The notes under the pieces: generated by a model
Seen by the model: only the letters and a program-made list of their open reading frames with translations
Told to the model about the DNA's origin: nothing
The model's database searches: none
Part shown: piece after piece, positions 7,522 to 14,153 of the stretch
How positions within the stretch are numbered: position 1 is the first letter of the stretch
Layout of the letters: the number at the start of each line of letters is the position of its first letter
Made by a program: the position numbers and the translations under genes
Assembly: GCA_937872165.1 (NCBI GenBank)
Contig: CALMOR010000005.1
Span: 9,125-23,277, forward strand
Length of the DNA stretch: 14,153 bases
Reading direction: 5' to 3'
Source of the DNA: an uncultured Burkholderiales bacterium
Lineage (GTDB): Bacteria; Pseudomonadota; Gammaproteobacteria; Burkholderiales; Burkholderiaceae_D

Positions 7522-9746
7522 CGAACCCGGTCGAGGTCGCCGCTCCGGCGCCGAAAGACAACATGGGAGAGCCGCTGCGCCGCTCGGAATCGTTGGCGAA
7601 GGTCACCGGCTCGATGATCTACGCTGCCGACGAGGCGATGAAGGACGTGCTCCACGCCTACTTCCTGACGAGCGGCATCGCGCGCGGTCGAATCCTCTCG
7701 ATGGATACCGCGCCCGCCGAGGCGCTGAACGGCGTCGTCAAGGTCTACACCCACCGCGACGCACCGGAGCGGATCGCAACCGCCTATACGCAAAAGGGCG
7801 GTTATGTCTCCGACACCAACATGCCCCTCACGGGGCCCGAAGTCCGGCACGACGGGCAGATCATCGCGCTGGTGATCGCGGAGACCTACGAGATCGCTCG
7901 CGACGCGTCGCATCGCATCGTCACCCGTTATGCGCCGGCGACGCCTGCCGCGACGATGGACAGTCCCGGAGCCGACGTCACGCATCCCGACGCGTTGAGC
8001 GAGAAGGAACTGAAGGTCGGCGACTTCTCCGCCGCGTTCGCCGCCGCGCCCGTACGGGTCGAGGGCGAATACCGTACGCCGGCGCAGCACCAGAACGCGA
8101 TCGAGCTCTACTCGACGACCGCGTCCTGGTCCGGCGGCGAACTGACGATTCATGAGCCGAGCCAGTTCGTGGTCGAACTCGCCAACGGCGCCGCGGCGAT
8201 GACCGGAGTGGACCCCGCCGCCGTCCATGTCGTCAATCCGTATGTAGGCGGGGCATTCGGCGGCAAGGGCTTCATGACGCAGCGGACCGCGCTGATCGCC
8301 TGCGCTGCGCGCGAGCTCGCGCGCCCCGTTCGCAACGTCGTCACGCGGGATCAGGGCTTCACGTTGGCGACCTATCGCGCCGACACGAAGCACCGCGTGC
8401 GGCTCGCGGCGGATCGTCAGGGTCGCCTGCTCGCCTACGGCCATGAGAGTTGGGAGATGCAGTCGCGGCACGACGACTATCCGCTGGCGGGCTTCGGTGT
8501 CACCACCGCCATGTACGGCAAACCGGCCATCCGGACACGCGTCAACATGGTCAAGGCCGATCGGCAGACGTCGGGCTTCATGCGGGCGCCCGTCGAGATG
8601 CCGTACATGTATGCGCTCGAAAGCGCGATGGACGAACTCGCGGTGGCACTCGACATGGATCCGGTGGAGTTGCGTCGCGTGAACGACATTCGCGAAAGCC
8701 CCGTCGACGGAGCGCGGTTCACCAGCCGATCCCTGATGCGGTGCTACGACGAAGCGTCCACGCGATTCGGCTGGAACAAGCGGGATCCGAAGCCGGGATC
8801 GATGCGCGACGGCGACTGGTTGATCGGCTACGGCTGCGCGACCGCGAGCTACCCGACCCACATGGCTCCGGCGATCGCGCGGGTGACGCTGAACGTCGAC
8901 GGGCATGCCCGGGTAGAGGTGGCCGGGCAGGACTCCGGCCAGGGCACCTATACGGCACTGGGTCAGATCGCGGCGCGAGAAATGCATCTCGACCCGCGAC
9001 GGGTGGAGGTCGTGATGGGCGACTCCCGACTGCCGGCCGGTCCGGCCTCGAGCAACTCCCTCGCGACCGCGTCGATCGGCTCGGCGGTGAAGTTGGCGAC
9101 CGACAAGATCCGCGCGCGCCTTGGCAGCACGCTGCCCGGCGACCGAGAGCGCGCGGCAGCGTTCGCTCGACTCGGCGTGACGGAGGTCAGCGAACTTGGC
9201 GAGTTCCTGCCGCCCGGCAAGAAGCCCGAGGTTCTGGACAAGCTTCGCAAGGGGCAGGTCCCGTTCGCGAGCCAGGCGCGCGGAGACGAGTCCAAAGGCG
9301 GCAAGCCGTTGATGTTCGCCTTCGGTGCCGAGTTCGTCGAGGTGCGGATTCATCGACTGACGCGCGAGATCCGGGTGCCGCGCATGACGGGCGCGTTCGC
9401 GGCGGGGCGCATCGTCAATCCGCGGACGGCCCACGGTCAATATGTCGGCGGAATGATCTGGGGTATGGCGTCCGCGCTCCTCGAGGCGACCGAACTCGAC
9501 GAGAAGCGGGGTCGCTACGTCAACGACAATCTCGGAGAGTACCTGGTGGCCGTCAATGCGGACGTTCCGAAGGTCGACGTGATCATGGTCCCGGAGATCG
9601 ATACCGAAATCAATCCGCTGGGCGTGAAGGGAATCGGCGAACTCGGCATCGTCGGCACCGCCGCAGCGGTCGCCAACGCCGTCCATCATGCGACCGGCAA
9701 GCGCGTGCGCGACTTGCCGATCGTGATGGACAAGCTTTTCGCTTGA
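7518..9746 (+). CDS. paoC: PaoC-type molybdenum cofactor subunit of aldehyde oxidoreductase
   Basis: A 742-residue catalytic subunit, close to the 732 of E. coli PaoC, that oxidises aldehydes (aromatic ones in E. coli) to acids at a Mo centre. The aldehyde oxidase a/b hammerhead domain covers about 25-140 (RRSESLAKVTGSMIYAAD). Moco-domain motifs follow: GGAFGGK at 244-250, GFMRAPVEMPY around Arg356, and GQDSGQGT at 470-477. The base catalyst is Glu708 in KGIGELGIVG near the C-terminus. All key residues are present. There is no signal peptide, consistent with hitchhiker export on PaoA. GGAG at 7509-7512 precedes the ATG by 5 nt, and the start overlaps the paoB stop by 4 nt. The PaoD/XdhC-like chaperone that loads the cytosine-dinucleotide cofactor is not next door; the following gene is an opposing regulator. 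Confidence 0.94.
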   Translation: MTNPVEVAAPAPKDNMGEPLRRSESLAKVTGSMIYAADEAMKDVLHAYFLTSGIARGRILSMDTAPAEALNGVVKVYTHRDAPERIATAYTQKGGYVSDTNMPLTGPEVRHDGQIIALVIAETYEIARDASHRIVTRYAPATPAATMDSPGADVTHPDALSEKELKVGDFSAAFAAAPVRVEGEYRTPAQHQNAIELYSTTASWSGGELTIHEPSQFVVELANGAAAMTGVDPAAVHVVNPYVGGAFGGKGFMTQRTALIACAARELARPVRNVVTRDQGFTLATYRADTKHRVRLAADRQGRLLAYGHESWEMQSRHDDYPLAGFGVTTAMYGKPAIRTRVNMVKADRQTSGFMRAPVEMPYMYALESAMDELAVALDMDPVELRRVNDIRESPVDGARFTSRSLMRCYDEASTRFGWNKRDPKPGSMRDGDWLIGYGCATASYPTHMAPAIARVTLNVDGHARVEVAGQDSGQGTYTALGQIAAREMHLDPRRVEVVMGDSRLPAGPASSNSLATASIGSAVKLATDKIRARLGSTLPGDRERAAAFARLGVTEVSELGEFLPPGKKPEVLDKLRKGQVPFASQARGDESKGGKPLMFAFGAEFVEVRIHRLTREIRVPRMTGAFAAGRIVNPRTAHGQYVGGMIWGMASALLEATELDEKRGRYVNDNLGEYLVAVNADVPKVDVIMVPEIDTEINPLGVKGIGELGIVGTAAAVANAVHHATGKRVRDLPIVMDKLFA

Positions 9747-9856
9747 GTCCGATCCCGAACTCTCGCGCCTGAGTCGTCTCCGCGCCTCTTGCCGTTGGCC
9801 TGGCGGATCGCGAGAAAGGACCGGCGCCTCCACCTTCGTATGGACTCATAAGGTTC

Positions 9857-9877
9857 GGACACTCGTCTCACGAGTCC
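9857..9877. repeat. Inverted repeat after paoC
   Basis: ACTCGT-CTC-ACGAGT (9861-9875) forms a 6-bp stem with a 3-nt loop. Alternatively, GGAC/GTCC outside and TCGT/ACGA inside form an 8-bp stem with a 2-nt bulge. A second GGACTC at 9842-9847 could compete for GAGTCC at 9872-9877. No T-run follows. It may help end transcription of the paoABC operon. Confidence 0.45.
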
Positions 9878-9919
9878 GTCGAAGACTCGACCAGCCCGTT
9901 GCGGCGGGGCTCGGCGGGT

Positions 9920-9935
9920 CACGGACAACTCCGTG
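9920..9935. repeat. Short hairpin CACGGA-CAAC-TCCGTG
   Basis: A perfect 6-bp stem with a 4-nt loop, five bases before the larger inverted repeat. It lies between the converging paoC and regulator genes. It could be part of a bidirectional, Rho-independent or structure-based 3' end, although no T-tract is visible. Confidence 0.4.
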
Positions 9936-9939
9936 CGGA

Positions 9940-9983
9940 GGCGTCGCCGCGATCGAGGAAACCAAACAGGCAGCGGCGACGCC
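9940..9983. repeat. 11-bp perfect inverted repeat with 22-nt spacer
   Basis: GGCGTCGCCGC at 9940-9950 is the exact reverse complement of GCGGCGACGCC at 9973-9983. It lies 27 bases beyond the stop of the minus-strand regulator, so it would form a stable hairpin at that transcript's 3' end. The 22-nt spacer is A-rich on the plus strand and pyrimidine-rich on the minus strand, unlike the GC-rich surroundings. No T-tract follows the stem on either strand. Confidence 0.5.
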
Positions 9984-10009
9984 GCTGGCGGATGGTCCCT
10001 CGTCGACGG

Positions 10010-10809
10010 TCAGTCCTCGTTGCCCGGCCGCAGCGCGTAGGTCACGAGCGAGAGCTCGGGCTGACCCTCCGGGATCAGCACCACGTAGGTCAGGTCGACC
10101 AGTCCGAGCCTGGGATGACGCAACCTCTTCGTTCCCTCTTCCAGGTTCTGGACATCCCCCTCCTGCCACCACGCCCGGAACTCCCCGCTTTCCGCGCCGA
10201 TCTCCTCGGCGAGGCGGTCGAACGGCGTCTTGTCGGACGCCTTGGCGCGGTTGGCGTAGAAGACGCCGAGCAGGGTGCGCGCGCATATCTCCCAGTCGCG
10301 GATCAGAGTGCGATAGGGCGGATAGAGGAACACCAGGTGGAGCGAGTTGCGCTCGTGCGGCGCCAGCCGGCCGAAGTCGACGAACAAGTCCGCCACGGCA
10401 GGGTTCCATGCGACCACGTCGAGCCTGCTGTTGCGGATATAGGCGGGAATGGGATCGATCGAATCGACGAGTTCGACCAGACCGTCGCTCAGCGCCTCGC
10501 CCGCCGTGAAGACGGGAGGCTGGCGCGACGACAGCGCGCGAACAGGTGCGCCAGTTCCGCGCGGTCGAGACGAAGCGCGCTCGCGAGCCGCTCCAGCGCC
10601 GCCGCCGACACGCGAATGTCGCGACCCTGTTCCAGCCAGGTGTACCAGCTGACGCTCACTCCGGCGAGCATCGCCACCTCCTCGCGACGGAGGCCGGGCG
10701 TGCGACGTTGCCCGGTGGGCATGCCGAGTTCGGCCGGCTGCAGCCGTGCGCGCCGCGCCGAAAGGAAACTGCCGAGCGCCTTGCGGTCGGCCAACGAGGT
10801 CGTGTTCAT
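10010..10809 (-). pseudogene. XRE/MmyB-like transcriptional regulator split by a frameshift
   Basis: A cytoplasmic DNA-binding regulator of the helix-turn-helix plus MmyB-like ligand-domain family. The ATG at 10809 opens a frame with the HTH region: SFLSARRARLQPAELG, TPGLRREEVAMLAGVSVSWY and TWLEQGRDIRV. This frame stops at 10489. The C-terminal sensor domain follows in another frame down to the stop at 10010: DSIDPIPAYIRNSRLDVVAWN, FYANRAKASDKTPFDRLAEEI and a tail ending in LVTYALRPGNED. The frames meet within the GC run at 10534-10540, where LFAR should continue as LSSRQPP. The interval is 800 nt, and one added base gives 801 nt and 266 residues, a normal family length. So this is a one-base deletion, either real or a sequencing error. 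If read as given, the product is an HTH-only protein of 106 residues. Its target is unknown; paoABC converges on it. Confidence 0.8.
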
Positions 10810-11170
10810 CCGCTTTTCGCTTCAGGTCGTTGCCAGCGCCGTCCCCGGCGGTGACGTGCAAATCGGTGGTTCGTCCGGAAAGGTGCCGCAAGCCCGGAGT
10901 CCTCGGCACCCGACCTTCGACGCGGTCGACCGATGAACAGCCACGAGAATGCCAGAACGACTTGCGAAGGATGCGAGTCGCCGATCGAGTGCGTCCGCCG
11001 ATGGGCATCGGTCGTGCCGCGCAAGCGGCGGCCATCGGGGTTCGCACGGCAGGCCGGTGGAAGCGGCGCTTCGAGGTCGGTGCGATGCCGGTCCGCCGGA
11101 CTCGAGTTCAGACCCCATCGCACGCGCACCGGCGAGGCTGGATGTCGACGCTTTGCTAGACTTTTTCATC
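10810..11170. other. Divergent intergenic region between regulator and cyclase
   Basis: These 361 bases separate two divergently transcribed genes and probably contain both promoters. A GGTCGACC palindrome lies at 10924-10931. Open frames here are short and Arg/Ser/Gly-rich without family likeness, so I call no gene. No good Shine-Dalgarno stands before the regulator ATG at 10809 or the cyclase ATG at 11171. Confidence 0.5.
11154..11162 (+). promoter_or_regulatory. Candidate extended -10 promoter for the cyclase gene
   Basis: TGCTAGACT fits the extended -10 pattern TGnTAnnnT. It ends 8 nt before the cyclase ATG, so transcription would start at or within a base or two of the start codon. No ribosome-binding sequence is present in between, which fits a leaderless or nearly leaderless mRNA. 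The -35 region is weak. This is an inference from position and motif. Confidence 0.4.
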
Positions 11171-14153
11171 ATGCCGACTGAACGAGAGCAGCTTGAGGCA
11201 GGTCTCGCAGCGCTCGAAGCCCAGCGCTCGGTGCTCGGGGACGCGGTCGTCGACGCCACGATCGCGCCGATCCTCGCCAGGCTGGCATCGTTGCTCGAGC
11301 CGGCCGAGCCCGCTCAGCAGCTGAAGCAGGTGAGCATCCTGTTCTGCGACGTCGTCGGTTCGACGACGCTCAGCCAGCATCTCGATCCTGAAGCGCTCGG
11401 CGAGGTCATGGATCACATGCTGGCCGATGGAACCGTCATCGTTGTCGCGCAACGCGGCAAGGTCCTGCAGTACGCCGGGGACAGTCTTCTGGCCGTGTTC
11501 GGTGTCGACGAATCGATGGAGGACGACGCTGAGCGCGCCGTGCGCTGCGGACTGGCGCTTCTCGCACTCGGGCGCACGCTCGCCGACGAGGTCGAAGCCC
11601 GTCATCGTCGCACCGGCTTCGACGTTCGTGTCGGCATCCACACCGGAGGGGTCCTGCTCGGCGGAGGCGTAGAGGCCCGCGGCGCGATCCGGGGCCTCGC
11701 CGTCAATGTCGCCGCACGGATGGAGCAGACGGCGCCGGCCGGCGCTCTGCGAATCTCGCACGACACGTACGTGCAGGTACGAGGTCTCTTCGAGGTGGAG
11801 GTGCAGCCGCCGATCCGTGTCAAGGGCGTCGACGAGCCGGTGCAGAGCTACCTCGTCGTCAAGCCGCGGCCGAAGGCATTCCGCGTCGGCGCCCGCGGCA
11901 TCGAAGGCGTCGCCACGCCGATGGTCGGTCGCGACGCCGAACTGGGCGCGCTGCAGACGGCGTTCCTGCGCCTGTTCGACGATCGGACGCTCGCGGCCTT
12001 GACGATCGTCGGCGACGCGGGTGTCGGCAAGAGTCGCCTGCTCGACGAATTCGCCGCCTGGTGCGCAGAGCGGCCCGAGCGCTTCGTCGTCTTTCGGGCG
12101 CGCGCCAACGCGCAGACGCAGCGGCAACCGTACGGGCTGCTCCGCGATCTCATCGTCGAGTCGCTCCGCATCGCCGACGACGACACGCTCGCGGTGGCGC
12201 GCGAGAAGATGGAGGACGGTATCGCGCCGCGCTTCGTCGACGACGACGGGCCGGAGCTCGCGGAGGGCCACGCCCACCTGCTCGGTCACCTGATCGGCAT
12301 CGAGTGGCGCGACAGTCCGCACCTGCGCGGCATCCTCGACGATCCGCGGCAGATCCGGAACCGTGCGTTTCATGCGGCCGCCCAGTGGTTGCGGCGCGTC
12401 GGATCGTACGAGGGATGCCCGGTGGTGCTGCAACTCGAGGACGTGCACTGGGCCGACAACGAGAGCCTCGATTTCCTTGATTACCTCGCCGACGTCGGCC
12501 GCGACGCGGCACTGCTGATCCTGGCATTCGCGCGGCCGACGCTTTTCGAGCGGCGGTCGCGCTGGTGCCCCGACGAAATCCATCGGACCGTCGAGCTCGC
12601 CCCGCTCGGCGAAGAGGCGAGTCGAACGCTCGCCGACGAACTGCTGAGGAAGCTGTCGGCGATTCCCGACGCGCTGAGAGATCTGCTGACGCGTGGATCC
12701 GCAGGCAATCCGTTCTACATGGAAGAGCTGGTCAAGATGCTGATCGACCAGAAGGCCATCGAGACCGGCGACGTGTGGCGGACCGATGCGGAGCGGCTCG
12801 TCGTGACGCGCGTGCCCGGGACGCTTACCGGGATCCTGCAGGCACGGCTCGACAGCTTGGCACGGGAGGAGCGCGTGACGTTGCAGCGAGCCGCCGTGAT
12901 CGGCGAGGTCTTCTGGGACAAGGCGTTGTTCGCGCTCGACCCGCTGGCCGAGGAGACGCTACCCGTTCTGGCCGTGAGGGCGTTCGTGTTCCCGTCGGTT
13001 GCGGCCGACGGCGACGACCTCCGCCAGTACGCATTCCAGCACGCGATCCTGCACCAGGTCACCTATGCGACGGTGCTCCGGAAGGCGCGCCTCGACCTGC
13101 ACGGCAGGGTGGCCCGATGGCTCGCCGCGCAGACCGGTCTGCGGGCGAATGCCTTCCTCGCCGTCGCCGCCTGGCACTTCGAGGAAGCGGGCGACGTCCC
13201 GAACGCGGTCGAGTTCTATGCCCGTGCCGCCGAGCAGGCGGAGCAACGGATGGCTTACGACGCCGTCCACGCGAATGTCGACCGCGGACTCGCGCTGCTC
13301 GCCGTGTCGCCACACGCCGACGACCCGGCGTTCCGTTGGCGGCTGCTGGTCGCGCGCGAAGCCGCCTTGAACATGCAAGGCGAGCGCGCGGCTCAGCTCG
13401 CCGACATCGAGGCGCTCGAGCGTCTCGCCGAACAGCGCGACGACGACGGGCGTCGGGCTTACGCGTCGCTGCGGCACAGCTATTACGGCATGCGCACGGC
13501 GGACCACGCGATGATGCTCGCGCACGGACGGCGCGCGGCCGCGCTGGCCGAACGCACCGGCGACGACGAGTTGCGACTGAGGGCTCTGCGCCAGGTGGCG
13601 TTCGGCCTCGCCGACAGCGGCGATCCGGACGGCGCGCGCGTTCTGGTGCAGTCGGTGCTCGACGAGGCGCTCACGATGGAGCTGGATCGGGTGGCGGGCC
13701 TCTGCCTCAACGCGCTCGCCGTCATTGCCGACATGCAGGGGGACATGCTCGCCGCGCTCGACGCGGCCGAGCGTGCGCTCGAGTTCGATCGGGCTGTCGC
13801 CAATCGGCAGAACGAGGCGATCGATCGCGCTAATGTCGGCGCCGGATGGCTGCTGCTCGGCGACGCGGCGCGCGTGCGAATCGAGAGCGAGGAAGGACTG
13901 CGGCTGCTGCGGGCGAACGGTGATCGCGCGATGGAGTGCGTGCCGCTGTGCAACCTCTCGATGGTCGCGTTATGGGACGGCGATGCGCCGCGCGCCGCCG
14001 AGCTGGCCCGCGGCGCGGCGACGATCGCGTCGACCGTGCATGCGCATCAGCTCGAGGCGATCGCGTGGCTCCGCGTGGGCGACGCCGAGCTCGCCCGCGA
14101 CGCGTGGGGCTCCGCCCGCGACGCCTATTCGCGCGCGCACGCGCTCGCCGTCG
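11171..14153 (+). CDS. Class III adenylate/guanylate cyclase-STAND ATPase fusion, 3'-partial
   Basis: Open to the window end without a stop; 994 residues are visible. A short helical N-terminus (1 to about 50) precedes a class III cyclase domain (about 52-230). It has metal aspartates Asp60 (FCDVVGST) and Asp104 (YAGDSLLAVFG), plus transition-state Asn179 and Arg183 (VNVAAR). The two purine-selecting positions are Gln100 and Ala172 instead of Lys and Asp. MVGRDAEL at 251-258 begins a STAND/AAA-type ATPase with Walker A GDAGVGKS (281-288) and Walker B VVLQLED (418-424), followed by HWAD and AGNPFYMEEL (511-520). Beyond about 640 the chain is Ala/Leu/Arg-rich and helical, like TPR-type repeats. 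There is no signal peptide or membrane segment. The family is thought to couple ligand or protein sensing to cyclic nucleotide synthesis, but partner and product here are unknown. The ATG at 11171 fits the usual family N-terminus; a TTG at 11153 is also in frame. Confidence 0.9.
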   Translation, partial: MPTEREQLEAGLAALEAQRSVLGDAVVDATIAPILARLASLLEPAEPAQQLKQVSILFCDVVGSTTLSQHLDPEALGEVMDHMLADGTVIVVAQRGKVLQYAGDSLLAVFGVDESMEDDAERAVRCGLALLALGRTLADEVEARHRRTGFDVRVGIHTGGVLLGGGVEARGAIRGLAVNVAARMEQTAPAGALRISHDTYVQVRGLFEVEVQPPIRVKGVDEPVQSYLVVKPRPKAFRVGARGIEGVATPMVGRDAELGALQTAFLRLFDDRTLAALTIVGDAGVGKSRLLDEFAAWCAERPERFVVFRARANAQTQRQPYGLLRDLIVESLRIADDDTLAVAREKMEDGIAPRFVDDDGPELAEGHAHLLGHLIGIEWRDSPHLRGILDDPRQIRNRAFHAAAQWLRRVGSYEGCPVVLQLEDVHWADNESLDFLDYLADVGRDAALLILAFARPTLFERRSRWCPDEIHRTVELAPLGEEASRTLADELLRKLSAIPDALRDLLTRGSAGNPFYMEELVKMLIDQKAIETGDVWRTDAERLVVTRVPGTLTGILQARLDSLAREERVTLQRAAVIGEVFWDKALFALDPLAEETLPVLAVRAFVFPSVAADGDDLRQYAFQHAILHQVTYATVLRKARLDLHGRVARWLAAQTGLRANAFLAVAAWHFEEAGDVPNAVEFYARAAEQAEQRMAYDAVHANVDRGLALLAVSPHADDPAFRWRLLVAREAALNMQGERAAQLADIEALERLAEQRDDDGRRAYASLRHSYYGMRTADHAMMLAHGRRAAALAERTGDDELRLRALRQVAFGLADSGDPDGARVLVQSVLDEALTMELDRVAGLCLNALAVIADMQGDMLAALDAAERALEFDRAVANRQNEAIDRANVGAGWLLLGDAARVRIESEEGLRLLRANGDRAMECVPLCNLSMVALWDGDAPRAAELARGAATIASTVHAHQLEAIAWLRVGDAELARDAWGSARDAYSRAHALAV

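Noticed and set aside
7236..9833. An 865-codon open frame antisense to paoC and parts of paoB
   Set aside because: It is the mirror of a GC-rich coding sequence, rich in Arg and His with no domain resemblance, whereas the plus-strand frames carry all family motifs.
10933..11181. An 82-codon plus-strand frame before the cyclase
   Set aside because: Its composition is Arg/Ser/Gly-rich, there is no ribosome-binding site or known family, and it overlaps the cyclase start in another frame.
11156..12583. A 475-codon open frame antisense to the cyclase
   Set aside because: It has the same codon-bias cause, and the plus frame shows complete cyclase and Walker motifs.
1..14153. Defence system, prophage, insertion sequence or CRISPR
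   Set aside because: The STAND-type ATPase briefly suggested a defence protein, but its N-terminus is a standard class III cyclase of a known housekeeping-type signalling family. No nuclease, integrase, transposase or spaced direct repeats were seen.

Overview
This is a 14.2 kb piece of a GC-rich bacterial chromosome, most likely from a proteobacterium. The cystathionine beta-synthase/gamma-lyase pair has a sequence style I associate with Lysobacterales and neighbouring beta/gammaproteobacteria. The Tat-linked PaoABC-type aldehyde oxidase and the cyclase-ATPase fusion also fit a proteobacterium. Genus cannot be told from the window. There are no RNA genes, transposases, integrases or CRISPR arrays, and codon use is GC-rich throughout.

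Layout. (1) Bases 1-2732, plus strand: the 3' part of an AMP-dependent acyl-CoA synthetase that enters from the left and seems to carry a one-base frameshift. It overlaps by 4 nt a collapsed CitE/HpcH-type lyase remnant, which is followed by an intact zinc-independent quinone-oxidoreductase-like MDR enzyme. This looks like a small acyl-CoA/carbon catabolism operon that has begun to decay. (2) Bases 2897-5445, minus strand: a two-gene reverse-transsulfuration operon. Cystathionine beta-synthase with a C-terminal CBS-domain pair is translationally coupled to a cystathionine gamma-lyase/synthase, giving homocysteine to cystathionine to cysteine. (3) Bases 5446-5872: a 427-base divergent intergenic region holding a 19-nt palindrome. 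(4) Bases 5873-9746, plus strand: a tightly overlapping three-gene operon for a periplasmic molybdenum aldehyde oxidoreductase: PaoA [2Fe-2S] with a Tat signal, PaoB FAD with a four-cysteine cluster loop, and PaoC Moco. (5) Bases 9747-10009: a convergent intergenic region rich in inverted repeats. (6) Bases 10010-10809, minus strand: an XRE/MmyB-like regulator split by an apparent one-base deletion. (7) Bases 10810-11170: a divergent intergenic region. (8) Bases 11171-14153, plus strand, running off the right end: a large class III nucleotide cyclase fused to a STAND/AAA-type ATPase and a helical-repeat C-terminus, probably translated from a nearly leaderless transcript.

I found no clearly new multi-gene system. 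The best leads are: the cyclase, which keeps its metal-binding and transition-state residues but has lost both canonical purine-selecting residues; three damaged reading frames in 11 kb, which mean either real decay or base-level assembly errors; the PaoABC operon with no PaoD maturation factor beside it; and the hairpin cluster between the aldehyde oxidase operon and the regulator.
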